DNA of 64,000 nucleotides from Lichenibacterium minor (GTDB lineage Bacteria > Pseudomonadota > Alphaproteobacteria > Rhizobiales > Beijerinckiaceae). The stretch covers positions 1-64,000 of the forward strand of contig NZ_QYBB01000008.1 of the NCBI RefSeq assembly GCF_004137685.1, written 5' to 3'. Both the position numbers and the translations under genes were made by a program. The notes under the pieces were generated by a model, which searched no databases, had not been told where the DNA came from, and worked only from the letters and a program-made list of their open reading frames with translations. Below, one piece after another: positions 43,656 to 53,592 of this stretch; the first letter of the stretch is position 1; every line of letters starts with the position of its first letter.

Positions 43656-44957
43656 ATGACGATCAGCGGAGACGCGCCTCCCATGTCCGAGGCAACCTCG
43701 ACCATCCCCGACGGCCGCGCCGGCCCCTCGCCGAGGCGCCAAACCGTGGCGGTGAAGGTCGGCCACGTCACGGTCGGCGGCGGCGCCCCGGTCGTGGTCC
43801 AGTCCATGACCAACACCGACACGGCGGACATCGACGGCACCGTCCGGCAGGTCGCCGCATTGGCACGCGCGGGCTCCGAACTCGTCCGCATCACGGTCGA
43901 CCGCGACGAGGCGGCGGCGGCGGTGCCGAAGATCCGCGAGCGGCTCGACCGCATCGGCTGCGACGTGCCGCTGGTCGGGGATTTCCACTACATCGGCCAT
44001 AAGCTCCTCGCCGACCACCCGGCCTGCGCCGAAGCGCTGGCCAAGTATCGGATCAACCCCGGCAACGTCGGGTTCAAGGACAAGAAGGACAAGCAGTTCT
44101 CGGCCATCGTCGAGACCGCGATCCGCTACGGCAAGGCGGTCCGCATCGGCGCCAACTGGGGCTCGCTCGACGGCGAGCTGCTCACCAGCCTGATGGACCA
44201 GAACGCCCGTTCGCCCAACCCCGTGGAGGCGCGCGCCGTCACCCGCGAGGCCATGGTGCGCTCGGCGCTGTATTCGGCGGAGCGCGCGGAGGAGATCGGC
44301 CTGTCGAAGGACCGCATCATCCTGTCCGCCAAGGTTTCGGCCGTGCAGGACCTGATCGCCGTCTACCAGACGCTGGCGTCGCGCACCGATTACGCCATCC
44401 ACCTCGGCCTGACCGAGGCCGGCATGGGGTCGAAGGGCATCGTGGCCTCGTCGGCGGCGCTCGGCATCCTGCTGCAGGACGGCATCGGCGACACGATCCG
44501 GGTGTCCCTCACCCCCGAGCCGGGCGGCGACCGCTCGGTCGAGGTCAAGGTCGCGCAGGAGATCCTGCAGACCATGGGGTTCCGCACCTTCGTGCCGCTC
44601 GTCGCCGCCTGCCCGGGCTGCGGCCGCACCACCTCGACGACGTTCCAGGAGCTGGCCCGCGACATCCAGGGCTACATCGTCCAGTCCATGCCGGAATGGA
44701 AGACGCGGTTCCCCGGGGTCGAGAACCTCAACGTCGCCGTCATGGGCTGCATCGTCAACGGTCCGGGCGAGTCCAAGCACGCCGACATCGGCATCTCGCT
44801 CCCCGGCACCGGCGAAACCCCGGCGGCGCCCGTGTTCATCGACGGGCAGAAGGCCCTCACCCTGCGCGGCGCCAACATCGCGGCCGAGTTCAAGCAGCTC
44901 GTCGACGACTACATCGTCAACCGCTTCGGCGCCGGCAAGCGCGACGCGGCCGAGTGA
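43656..44957 (+). CDS. ispG: 4-hydroxy-3-methylbut-2-enyl diphosphate synthase (flavodoxin) IspG
   Basis: A 433-residue iron-sulfur enzyme of the MEP isoprenoid pathway. It converts 2-C-methyl-D-erythritol 2,4-cyclodiphosphate to HMBPP. Key stretches are [48 protein letters not shown], and the [4Fe-4S] cysteines in ACPGCGRTT and [10 protein letters not shown]. The N-terminal 25 residues are variable, so the start may be 43656 or ATG 43683. It lies directly before tRNA-Sec on the same strand. Confidence 0.96.
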   Translation: MTISGDAPPMSEATSTIPDGRAGPSPRRQTVAVKVGHVTVGGGAPVVVQSMTNTDTADIDGTVRQVAALARAGSELVRITVDRDEAAAAVPKIRERLDRIGCDVPLVGDFHYIGHKLLADHPACAEALAKYRINPGNVGFKDKKDKQFSAIVETAIRYGKAVRIGANWGSLDGELLTSLMDQNARSPNPVEARAVTREAMVRSALYSAERAEEIGLSKDRIILSAKVSAVQDLIAVYQTLASRTDYAIHLGLTEAGMGSKGIVASSAALGILLQDGIGDTIRVSLTPEPGGDRSVEVKVAQEILQTMGFRTFVPLVAACPGCGRTTSTTFQELARDIQGYIVQSMPEWKTRFPGVENLNVAVMGCIVNGPGESKHADIGISLPGTGETPAAPVFIDGQKALTLRGANIAAEFKQLVDDYIVNRFGAGKRDAAE

Positions 44958-45025
44958 CGGGTGGACGCGCGCGGGCCTCGCGCTAGAATCACGCTATCGC
45001 GACGCCGGCCCGGGCCGGCGTGCGT

Positions 45026-45122
45026 GGAGGAGAAACGCTCCCCGGTGGGACGTCCGGACTTCAAATCCGGGAAGGGCTGCGAGCCGGTTCTTGGTGGGTT
45101 CGACCCCCACTCTCTTCCGCCA
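45026..45122 (+). tRNA. selC: tRNA-Sec (UCA), selenocysteine
   Basis: A 97-base tRNA with the features of bacterial tRNA-Sec. The acceptor stem has 8 bp (GGAGGAGA with TCTCTTCC), discriminator G and encoded CCA. The anticodon stem CCGGA/TCCGG closes loop CTTCAAA with anticodon TCA at 45061-45063. There is a long variable arm and T-arm GTGGG/CCCAC with TTCGACC. It reads UGA as selenocysteine when SelB and a SECIS element are present. A possible -10 element TAGAAT lies at 44984-44989. No selA, selB or selenoprotein gene is seen in the window. Confidence 0.95.
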
Positions 45123-45548
45123 TCACGCATCGCTTATGCGCCACGGCGTCGTGTGTCCGCGACAATCTCGATCTGGTACGTACAGCGGTCGTGTAGAGCA
45201 ATGGCGGCGCCTCATCGGGCGGCACGATGCGCGGTCGGGGCGTGCGCGCCGGATGGCGATGTGCGCTGGCCTTCATCCGGGGTCCGTCCCCGTCGATCGA
45301 CCGCGCGGAGATGGTCTGCATGTCGCCGCCGAGATACGGCGCTCCCTGTACTGGCCTCCTGGGGCGCATCCCCGTCGCACGCCACCGTCCGTCGATCGGA
45401 GTCGATGGAGGTGATGTGGCGCTCGGCACTCTCTTCGAAAGGCGATCCAGGGACAGACATCGCCATCGTCGAGGTGTGTCGGGGAACACGCGCCCTTGCA
45501 CCGCTCGGCGCGCACGATAAGTTCGAATCCGGTGCGAGAGGCAGCGAG
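45123..45548. other. 426-bp gap after tRNA-Sec, no gene recognised
   Basis: Open frames here on both strands are Arg-rich and do not resemble known proteins. The base composition is somewhat less GC-rich than the flanks. The position between a tRNA 3' end and toxin-antitoxin remnants fits an insertion hot spot, but no second copy of the tRNA end (attachment site) is seen within the window. Confidence 0.35.
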
Positions 45549-45842
45549 ATGAAGCCCTATATCGGGATCGTGCATCATGACGCCGGCAGTGCCTACGGGG
45601 TCACCTTTCCCGATGCTTCCGGCTGTTTTTCTGCCTCGGATACGATCGACGACGTCTTCGTCACGGCCGAGGAAGCGCTGGGGCTATGGCTCGAGACGGC
45701 GGCGGCTGAGATGAGCGCGATCCCGCAGCCGCGCGATCTTTCTGTCCTTCGGTGTGATGCTCACTGGGTCGAGTCTTTCGCCGACGCTGCGTTCGTCATC
45801 GCAGTGCCCTCACCCGCTCGCGCTTTCCACGTTGCGGCGTAA
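45549..45842 (+). CDS. hicB: HicB-type antitoxin, lacking the DNA-binding tail
   Basis: A 97-residue protein. The N-terminal HicB partial-RNase-H-like fold is clear (MKPYIGIVHHDAGSAYGVTF, PDASGCFSASDTIDDVF, EEALGLWLETAAAEM, PQPRDLSVLRCD). Typical HicB of this group continues with a C-terminal ribbon-helix-helix or HTH after the ...IAVP strand. Here it stops shortly after, at SPARAFHVAA, so DNA binding is probably lost. GAGAGGCAGCGAG precedes the ATG. hicA lies tail-to-tail on the other strand rather than in the usual operon. Confidence 0.85.
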   Translation: MKPYIGIVHHDAGSAYGVTFPDASGCFSASDTIDDVFVTAEEALGLWLETAAAEMSAIPQPRDLSVLRCDAHWVESFADAAFVIAVPSPARAFHVAA

Positions 45843-46028
45843 TCAAGCCACGGGCCGTCCGGCAGCACGATGGATGTTCCTTGCGGTGCCCACCGGAAAA
45901 TCCTTCCTGGGGTGGGGAACGACGACCAAGTCGGCGCAGCCGGGACGACGGAAAACATGGTGTGACCCGCGCGTGCGGATCAGCTCCCACCCTTCTCGCT
46001 GAAGCCGCGACACGATCAAGCGGCTGTC
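45843..46028 (-). CDS. hicA: HicA-type mRNA interferase toxin, inverted relative to hicB
   Basis: A 61-residue dsRBD-like toxin (MDSRLIVSRLQREGWELIRT, RGSHHVFRRPG, VVVPHPRKDFPVGTARNIHR). The catalytic histidine is in GSHHVF. It matches the HicA family over its full length. Its stop codon (45843-45845) abuts the hicB stop (45842) on the opposite strand, so the pair is convergent. An in-frame ATG at 46037 and a TTG at 46043 are alternative starts. Family activity is ribosome-independent mRNA cleavage. Confidence 0.85.
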   Translation of the reverse strand, partial: DSRLIVSRLQREGWELIRTRGSHHVFRRPGCADLVVVPHPRKDFPVGTARNIHRAAGRPVA

Positions 46029-46224
46029 CATCAACATCGCCAAGCACCGTCACAAGTCCAGGCCGCAATCCTCATCCCAAGAAGATCAAGGTTCGAGCCG
46101 CGCTGAAACTCTGAGGGATTCGCGAACGAGAGCCGAGTCGACGCGCCTCGGTATGGAACAGCGCCGATCTCGGGATCCGGCGGACGCTGCGGCCCGGCCG
46201 TAGGGTCGAACCCTGCGACGGGGC

Positions 46225-48264
<2,040 letters not shown>

Positions 48265-48454
48265 GGCGCCCTCCTGCCCGGCCCCGCGCCGCCTCGCCCC
48301 GAGGTGCGCCGGGGACGGCAGGCCGTCAAGGCGCCGGGGGTTCCCCTCCACGCCCCGGCGGCCGTGGACGCGGGGGCGGCCGGGAAGCCGCCCATCGCCC
48401 GTTAAGGCCGCCTTTATCCGGCTTTGTCATCCCTTCACGCTCGGGGAGTCGGAC

Positions 48455-49642
48455 ATGCCAGCCACGCGCAACGCCTTCACGCCGCCCCGCCTCGCGGCGC
48501 TGCGCTGGCTGACCGACCCCGGTCGCCACGTCCCGGCCGAGATCCGCACGCGGCTGCTCGGCGAAATCTTCGGGTCTCCGAAGGCCATCATCGTCGGCGT
48601 GATCAACGGGCTGCTGTTCAACGTGCTCGCCCTCGCGATGCTCGGGGGGAGCGTCTTCACGGCCTTCATCGTCTTCGACCTCGCCCTGTCGGTCCTGAGG
48701 ATCGTCGTGGTGCAGCACGCCGTCGGGCGGGCCCGGGCCGGCGCCACGACCCCGACCGACCTCTACCTCGTGACGGCCATCTGCTGGTGCGCGCTCCAGG
48801 GGGCCATCGCCTTCGAAGCGGTGCGCGGCGGCAACCCGACGCTCAGCCTGCTCGCCGCGACGAGCACGATGGCCCTCGTCGGTCCGATCTCGGCCCGCAA
48901 CTTCGGCGCCCCCCGCTACGCCATGCTGCTCGTGTGCCTGTGCGAGCTGCCCTTCCTGTCGGCCGCCATGCTGTGGGGCGACAGGTGGATGCTGGTGCTG
49001 CTGGCCCAGATCCCGCTGTTCCTTTACGGGGTGAACGCCGTCGTGGCCCGCATCCAGGTCATGGCGATGGCCAACATCCAGGCCGAGCACGACAGCAGCC
49101 GCCACGCGCGCCACGACGCTCTGACGGGCCTTCTCAACCGCTTCGGCCTGATGAAGCGGCTCGACGCCGAATATGCCGGCGGGCGCGAAGACTTCATCAT
49201 GTTCTACCTCGACCTCGACGGCTTCAAGCCGATCAACGATTCCTTCGGCCACCCGGTGGGCGACCTCATCCTGAGCGCGGTCGCGGATCGCCTCCGGGGG
49301 GCCACGCGGCCGACCGACCTCGTGTGCCGGCTCGGCGGCGACGAGTTCGTCGTGATCGCGCGGCGCCTGTCCCCGGCCGAAGGCGGCAAGCTCGCGGACA
49401 CCCTCATCCGGGCCGTCGCCGACGGGCCCTTCCTGCTGCCCGGACTGCCGCCGATGCGGGTCGGCATCAGCGTCGGCTTCGCCTGCTCGCCCGAGGACGG
49501 CTCGGATTGCGCGGATCTCCAGCGCAAGGCCGACATGGCCCTCTACGAGGCCAAGCGGGCCGGCCGCGGCATCCACCGCCGCTTCTCGCTCCACCCGTCG
49601 CCGATCGGCACGCCGGAACCGCGCTTCGCCCGCGCCGGCTGA
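48455..49642 (+). CDS. Diguanylate cyclase with membrane sensor (GGDEF)
   Basis: A 395-residue inner-membrane protein. Six hydrophobic segments (about residues 44-64, 68-88, 104-122, 130-148, 155-175 and 178-196) form an unnamed sensor module. A short linker and a GGDEF domain follow. The active site is intact (GGDEF at 294-298). The inhibitory I-site RPTD lies exactly five residues upstream (285-288). It should make c-di-GMP from GTP with product inhibition. GGGGAG precedes ATG. With the HD-GYP protein at 26620, it gives the window both synthesis and breakdown of c-di-GMP. Confidence 0.92.
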   Translation: MPATRNAFTPPRLAALRWLTDPGRHVPAEIRTRLLGEIFGSPKAIIVGVINGLLFNVLALAMLGGSVFTAFIVFDLALSVLRIVVVQHAVGRARAGATTPTDLYLVTAICWCALQGAIAFEAVRGGNPTLSLLAATSTMALVGPISARNFGAPRYAMLLVCLCELPFLSAAMLWGDRWMLVLLAQIPLFLYGVNAVVARIQVMAMANIQAEHDSSRHARHDALTGLLNRFGLMKRLDAEYAGGREDFIMFYLDLDGFKPINDSFGHPVGDLILSAVADRLRGATRPTDLVCRLGGDEFVVIARRLSPAEGGKLADTLIRAVADGPFLLPGLPPMRVGISVGFACSPEDGSDCADLQRKADMALYEAKRAGRGIHRRFSLHPSPIGTPEPRFARAG

Positions 49643-49967
49643 GCCGCCGGCCGCGGCGCGCGGTGGACGGCCTCGTCGTGCCGGCCGCCCTGGAGGATCT
49701 TTCGTCACCGGTGTCGGCGGTCGAACACCGCGACCGCTGGCCGGCGCGAACGCGCGCCGCCGCGCGTGCGGCGCGACGGAGATGCGCCGGCAATCCCGTC
49801 GCCCGGCATGGGAATTCGTGACGGCATGCCCCGTTCGCCGGAACCGAGGGGGACGCCCTCGACGTTTTCAGGGTGCATTCGGGCCCGAGTCCGATACACC
49901 TGCAGACTCTGACGGGTCACGCCGCGGCGCGTCCGACGTCTGCCCTCTGAGCCGGTCATGGACGACG
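49643..49967. other. 325-bp gap, no gene recognised
   Basis: GC-rich sequence before the L,D-transpeptidase gene. A short hairpin CGAGGG/CCCTCG is near 49845, and two GANTC sites (possible CcrM methylation sites) are near 49890-49910. No clear promoter is assigned. Confidence 0.35.
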
Positions 49968-50615
49968 ATGCGCCGCTTGACGACCCTTCTCATCTCCGCC
50001 CTCGCCGGCGCGGCCCTGCTGCCGGCCGCGGCCTCCGCCGACGTCCTGGTCACGGTCGACAAGGCGGCCCAGCGCATGACCGTGGCGGTGGACGGGCAGG
50101 ATCGGTATTCCTGGCCGGTGTCGACCGGCGTGGCCGACCATGACACGCCGAGCGGCTCCTTCCAGCCCATGCGCCTTGATCGCGATCACTTTTCGCGGGA
50201 ATGGGACGACGCTCCCATGCCCTATTCCATCTTCTTCACCGGCATGGGCCACGCCATCCATGGCACGGGGCACGTGGCGGCGCTCGGCCGTCCGGCGTCG
50301 CACGGCTGCGTGCGGCTGTCGCGCCCCCATGCCGCGGAACTCTTCGCGCTGGTGAAGGCCGAAGGGCTCGGCAACACGCGGGTGGTCATCGAGGGCGACG
50401 ACGCCGGCATCGCCGAACCGGCCGACACCACCCCCGGCCTCGCGCGCTACGACCGGACCCGCTACGGCCAGGACGTCGATGGCGACGGCGGGCTCTACGC
50501 CGAGGACGCGCCGTCCATCGCCCCCCCGAGGGGACGCCGGGCCGGCAGGCTCCGCGCCGTCGCCCCGCCGACGGACGAACTCTACGAGGGCGACGACCTC
50601 GGCGCGCCGCGCTGA
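49968..50615 (+). CDS. L,D-transpeptidase (YkuD domain), exported
   Basis: A 215-residue periplasmic enzyme. The signal peptide (RRLTTLLISALAGAALLPAA) is followed by a YkuD domain from about residue 25. The catalytic motif is HGTGHVAALGRPASHGCVRL, with H98, H112 and C114. A C-terminal tail of 70 residues is charged and unstructured. The family makes 3-3 peptidoglycan crosslinks or anchors outer-membrane proteins to peptidoglycan. The ATG at 49968 starts the signal peptide; the frame is open to 49782. Confidence 0.93.
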   Translation: MRRLTTLLISALAGAALLPAAASADVLVTVDKAAQRMTVAVDGQDRYSWPVSTGVADHDTPSGSFQPMRLDRDHFSREWDDAPMPYSIFFTGMGHAIHGTGHVAALGRPASHGCVRLSRPHAAELFALVKAEGLGNTRVVIEGDDAGIAEPADTTPGLARYDRTRYGQDVDGDGGLYAEDAPSIAPPRGRRAGRLRAVAPPTDELYEGDDLGAPR

Positions 50616-50622
50616 CGGGCGC

Positions 50623-51525
50623 TCACCCGGCCATCGCCAGCACCTTCCGGCACCCTTCCTCGGCGTCGTCCACGCCGATCGCCGCCATGTCGTCGCCGTC
50701 GCGCAGCACCCAGCCGGCCGCGCGGCCGGCGGGCCGCACCCGCGCCGCCTGATCGGGGAAATGCGCCCGCAGGCCGAGCGTGGGCACGCCGGTCGCGGCG
50801 GCGATGTGCATGAGGCCGGAATCGTTGCTCACCGCCAGCGCGCAGCGCGCCAGGCAGGCCGCCACTTCCGGCAGCGTCAGGGCGCCGACGAGGTCGATCG
50901 CGCCCGGCAGCGCGGCGAGCAGCGGCGCCGCGCCCTGACGCTCGCGGGCGCCGGGGCCGCCGAACACCGCCGCGCGGGCGCCGGGCAGCGCGTCGCCGGC
51001 CAAGCGCCGGAACAGCGCGGCGAAGCGCTCCGCCGGCCACATCTTCGGGGCCCAGCTCGCCGTCGGGCACAGCGCCACGACCGGCGGGCCGTCGGGGATC
51101 AGGGCCGCGGCGCGGGCGCGCTCGGCCGGGCCGGTCCAGGCCACCGGGAGCGGCGCGGGGTCGAGCCCGAGCAGGGCCGCATGCTGCTCGAAGAGCCGCA
51201 GGCCCGGCATCGGCCGCCGCACGAAGCGCCGCCGGGCCCACACGGCGTAGGGCAGGCCCGAGCCCTTCAGGTCGATCGCCAGGTCCCAGCGGGTGCCCAC
51301 CACCTCGGCCCAGAGCGCCAGCCAATGGGCGTGGTCCCGGCGCTTGCGCACCGCGATCAAGCGGTGGAGGCCCGGCATGTGGGTGAACAGGTCCGCGGCT
51401 TCCGGCGCCGCCGCCACGGTGACGCGGGCGCCGGGCCGGGTCGCGACGAGGCGGTCGAGCACGCCCGAGGCCATCACGGCGTCGCCGATCATGCGCGGCG
51501 CCACGAACAGGATCTTTTCCGCCAA
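50623..51525 (-). CDS. Glycosyltransferase family 9 (heptosyltransferase-like)
   Basis: A 300-residue GT-B protein. The N-terminus AEKILFVAPRMIGDAVMASG and the donor domain CPTASWAPKMWPAERFAALF and ALAVSNDSGLMHIAAATGVPT are typical of lipopolysaccharide heptosyltransferases. The TTG start at 51525 has GGGGGAAG 5 bases upstream and begins the family N-terminus. It probably adds a core sugar to lipid A-core on the cytoplasmic face. It lies 32 bp after the DUF6456-like gene and may be read from the same transcript. Confidence 0.88.
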   Translation of the reverse strand: MAEKILFVAPRMIGDAVMASGVLDRLVATRPGARVTVAAAPEAADLFTHMPGLHRLIAVRKRRDHAHWLALWAEVVGTRWDLAIDLKGSGLPYAVWARRRFVRRPMPGLRLFEQHAALLGLDPAPLPVAWTGPAERARAAALIPDGPPVVALCPTASWAPKMWPAERFAALFRRLAGDALPGARAAVFGGPGARERQGAAPLLAALPGAIDLVGALTLPEVAACLARCALAVSNDSGLMHIAAATGVPTLGLRAHFPDQAARVRPAGRAAGWVLRDGDDMAAIGVDDAEEGCRKVLAMAG

Positions 51526-51557
51526 GCCGCTTCCCCCGCCCCCGTGCGGAGGCCGTT

Positions 51558-52193
51558 CTACCCCCTCGCGTCCGGGTCGGGAACCGCTTCCGCGCCGGCC
51601 GCGCGCCAGCTCGCGATGGGCAGCGGCCGCGCTTCGGGGCGCATGCGCCACAGCTCGCACAGCCGGTGCAGGCCTTCGCGCAGCCGCTCCAGCGCCAAGG
51701 CGTCGGCGGTTCGGGCGTGGGCGCTGTCGCCCACCAGGCCGCGCAGGCTCGCCACCGGCGCCCCGGCGATGACCACGCCCGCGACGTAGGGCATCAGCCG
51801 CGGCCCGACCGCGTCCACGGCGCGGCGGAACGCGTCGCGGTGGCGCTGGGCGGCTTCACCCGGGCCGCCCGAACCGCCGCCGCCCCCGTCCACGCAGGGC
51901 CGGGCGAGATCGACGGCCGTCAGCGCGCCGAGCCGCGACAGGTGCCAGTGCCGGCGCAGCCGGTCGCCGGCGTGCCACAGCGTCTCGTTGGCGGCGATGT
52001 CGAGCCGGTCGAGCAGGTTGCGGCTGCGTAGCGCGTCGAAGGGGTCGCCGATGCGGCGCACGCCGGCGCGGTCGACGGCCGCGTCGCCGTCCTCCCGCGC
52101 CCGGGCGAGGCGCTCCGGCGTGGCGTCCTCGTGCCCGCGCGCCACCGGGGCGGCCCCCGCGAGCGACACGGCGGAAACCTTGCGTTTCGGCAC
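51558..52193 (-). CDS. DUF6456-like protein, third gene of the switch operon
   Basis: A 211-residue protein. The stretch LLDRLDIAANETLWHAGDRLRRHWHLSRLGAL is followed by QRHRDAFRRAVDAVGPRLMPYVAGVVI and ADALALERLREGLHRLCELW. This matches the pattern of DUF6456 (winged-helix-like, found beside helix-turn-helix regulators in alphaproteobacteria). A GTG start at 52193 is used; it follows the preceding stop by 2 bases. No enzymatic residues are obvious. It may bind DNA or be a regulator subunit; function unknown. Confidence 0.6.
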   Translation of the reverse strand: MPKRKVSAVSLAGAAPVARGHEDATPERLARAREDGDAAVDRAGVRRIGDPFDALRSRNLLDRLDIAANETLWHAGDRLRRHWHLSRLGALTAVDLARPCVDGGGGGSGGPGEAAQRHRDAFRRAVDAVGPRLMPYVAGVVIAGAPVASLRGLVGDSAHARTADALALERLREGLHRLCELWRMRPEARPLPIASWRAAGAEAVPDPDARG

Positions 52194-52195
52194 GG

Positions 52196-52621
52196 TCAGG
52201 CCCCCCCGAAGACGGACGCGAGCGTCGGCCCGGCCGGTGCCGCATCCACGGGCCGGGGTTCGACGCCCAGGCGGCGCAGGGCCGCCCGCCCTTCCGGCAG
52301 GCTCGACACGGTGGCGTGGGGGATGTGCATGGCCCGGCAGCGGTCCGCCAGCGCCCGCGACGCCGGCCCGGGGTGGACGGGGTCGCGGTCGATGCGCAGC
52401 ACGGCCACGTGGCCCCGGGGCAGCAGCAGCGTGAGGGTGCGGGCCCCGGCGTCGTCCGCCGCCGGGGCGGGCGGGGCCGGGAGGGGCCACACGTCCGGCA
52501 GCCGGCCGGCCAGGAAGCGGCGCAGGTCCGCTTCCACCCGCGCGGGGTCGGGGAAGCGCCGCTCGTCGAGCCCGAAGGCGCCCCGGCGCCGCGGCGCCCG
52601 CTCGACGCGCGGGGCCGTCAC
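52196..52621 (-). CDS. VRR-NUC-like small protein, second gene of the switch operon
   Basis: A 141-residue protein. The N-terminus is basic and Pro-rich. The C-terminal half (RTLTLLLPRGHVAVLRIDRD, SRALADRCRAMHIPHATVSS, LPEGRAALRRLGVEPRP) follows the strand-helix-strand order of the last part of phage VRR-NUC domains. The catalytic D/E-x-K core is not clearly present. The GTG start overlaps the preceding stop (GTGA), so it is coupled to the GcrA-like gene. Nuclease activity is doubtful; the family call is tentative. Confidence 0.55.
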   Translation of the reverse strand: MTAPRVERAPRRRGAFGLDERRFPDPARVEADLRRFLAGRLPDVWPLPAPPAPAADDAGARTLTLLLPRGHVAVLRIDRDPVHPGPASRALADRCRAMHIPHATVSSLPEGRAALRRLGVEPRPVDAAPAGPTLASVFGGA

Positions 52622-52866
52622 GCCCTGCCCCCGCGGCCGGCGGTCGCGGGCCCGGCGGTGCGGGCGTGCACGGCGCAATAGCTGCCGTGCGGCAGCCGCG
52701 TGCCGCCGCAGAAGACGAAACCCGCGTCGCCCGGCTCCCCCAGGGGCCAGCGGCATTCGTGGGGCGCGAGCGACGCCACGGCGGCGGCGGCAGGCGGGAA
52801 ATGGGGGAAGGCGGGCGCGAAGCCGCGTTCCCCGGCCAGGACCGGCGGTGACAGGACCATGGGCAT
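52618..52866 (-). CDS. GcrA-like mini-protein, first gene of the switch operon
   Basis: An 82-residue protein carrying only the C-terminal, zinc-ligand-like part of the GcrA family: PHECRWPLGEPGDAGFVFCG, then GTRLPHGSYCAVH (Cys/Cys/Cys/His). The N-terminal helix-turn-helix of full GcrA, which recognises methylated GANTC promoters with sigma70, is missing. It could act on sigma70 or on chromosomal GcrA. It is the first gene after the operator-controlled promoter. Small GcrA relatives are found in alphaproteobacterial prophages. The second ATG (52860) may be the true start. Confidence 0.65.
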   Translation of the reverse strand: MPMVLSPPVLAGERGFAPAFPHFPPAAAAVASLAPHECRWPLGEPGDAGFVFCGGTRLPHGSYCAVHARTAGPATAGRGGRA

Positions 52867-52926
52867 CCAACGTTTGCGGTGGGGATCGACGCTGCCGCCA
52901 CCCTGGACAGCTCGCCGTCGATGGCT

Positions 52927-52957
52927 ATGATATGCCCTATTAGGGCACAGTAGTCAA
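52927..52957 (-). promoter_or_regulatory. Near-consensus sigma70 promoter of the GcrA-like operon
   Basis: On the minus strand, TTGACT (52952-52957) and TATCAT (52927-52932) are separated by 19 bp. Both hexamers match five of six consensus bases. The spacer contains the operator palindrome at 52933-52947, so repressor binding would block it directly. Transcription would run into the GcrA-like gene. Confidence 0.65.
52933..52947. promoter_or_regulatory. Operator O1
   Basis: Perfect 15-bp palindrome TGCCCTA-T-TAGGGCA inside the spacer of the operon promoter. It shares the TGCCC...GGGC(A/T) core with O2. The centre-to-centre distance to O2 is 32 bp, about three helical turns. Confidence 0.75.
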
Positions 52958-52964
52958 GATGTTG

Positions 52965-52979
52965 TGCCCATTATGGGCT
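52965..52979. promoter_or_regulatory. Operator O2
   Basis: TGCCCAT-T-ATGGGCT, palindromic over its central 13 bp, lies 22 bp before the TTG start of the repressor gene. It covers the region expected for the repressor promoter, as for autorepression. Confidence 0.7.
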
Positions 52980-53000
52980 ACATTTGGCGGAGACGCGGCC

Positions 53001-53570
53001 TTGGCCAACAATCTGAGGATGCTGCGGGACGGCCGCGGCTGGACGCAGGGCGAGGCCGCGGCGGCGCTCGGCACCACGCGCAACCAGTACGTCAAGCTGG
53101 AAGGCGGCAGCCGTCGGCTGTCGGACAAATGGATCAAGCTCGCCAGCGACGCCTACGGGGTCGACCCGGGCGACGTGGTGACGGACCGCTCCGGCACCGT
53201 TCCGGTGGCGGGCTATGTCGGGGCCGGCACCGAGATGCACTTCTATTCGGAATGCCAGGGCCCGTTCGACGAGGCGCCGGCGCCCGAGGATGCGACGCCG
53301 CAGACGATCGCGGCCGAGATCCGCGGCCAAAGCCTCGGGCCGCTGTTCAACGGGTGGCGGGTCTACTTCGACGACCGGCGCGAGGCCGTGACGGACGACC
53401 TCATCGGGCGGCTCTGCGTCGTGGGGCTGGCGGACGGCCGCGTGCTCGTGAAGCAGGTGCTGCGCGGCAAGGCCGAGGGCCGCTTCGAACTGCACGGCCA
53501 GTTCGGCGAGCCCGTGCTCGACGCCGACGTCGCCTGGGCGGCGCGGGTGAAGAGCATGATGCCGGGGTGA
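53001..53570 (+). CDS. XRE/S24-type phage-like repressor
   Basis: A 189-residue regulator. The N-terminal XRE helix-turn-helix (NLRMLRDGRGWTQGEAAAAL, GTTRNQYVKLEGGSRRLSDK) recognises DNA. After the linker VPVAGYVGAGTEM comes an S24/LexA-like domain with the candidate Ser in RGQSLGPLFNGW and Lys in VLVKQVLRG, so a self-cleavage dyad is possible. The TTG start has GGAGA 7 bases upstream. The frame is open to ATG 52959, but that start would lie inside operator O2. It is divergent from the GcrA-like operon. It converges on the next gene across a small hairpin. Confidence 0.88.
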   Translation: MANNLRMLRDGRGWTQGEAAAALGTTRNQYVKLEGGSRRLSDKWIKLASDAYGVDPGDVVTDRSGTVPVAGYVGAGTEMHFYSECQGPFDEAPAPEDATPQTIAAEIRGQSLGPLFNGWRVYFDDRREAVTDDLIGRLCVVGLADGRVLVKQVLRGKAEGRFELHGQFGEPVLDADVAWAARVKSMMPG

Positions 53571-53587
53571 GGGAGGGAAGCCCTCCC
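53571..53587. terminator. Bidirectional hairpin
   Basis: A perfect 7-bp stem GGGAGGG/CCCTCCC with loop AAG starts at the base after the repressor stop and fills the gap to the convergent gene ending at 53593. Confidence 0.5.
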
Positions 53588-53592
53588 GAAGG

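Noticed and set aside
45123..45548. Coding frames in the gap after tRNA-Sec
   Set aside because: Arg-rich translations, no ribosome-binding sites and no resemblance to known proteins.
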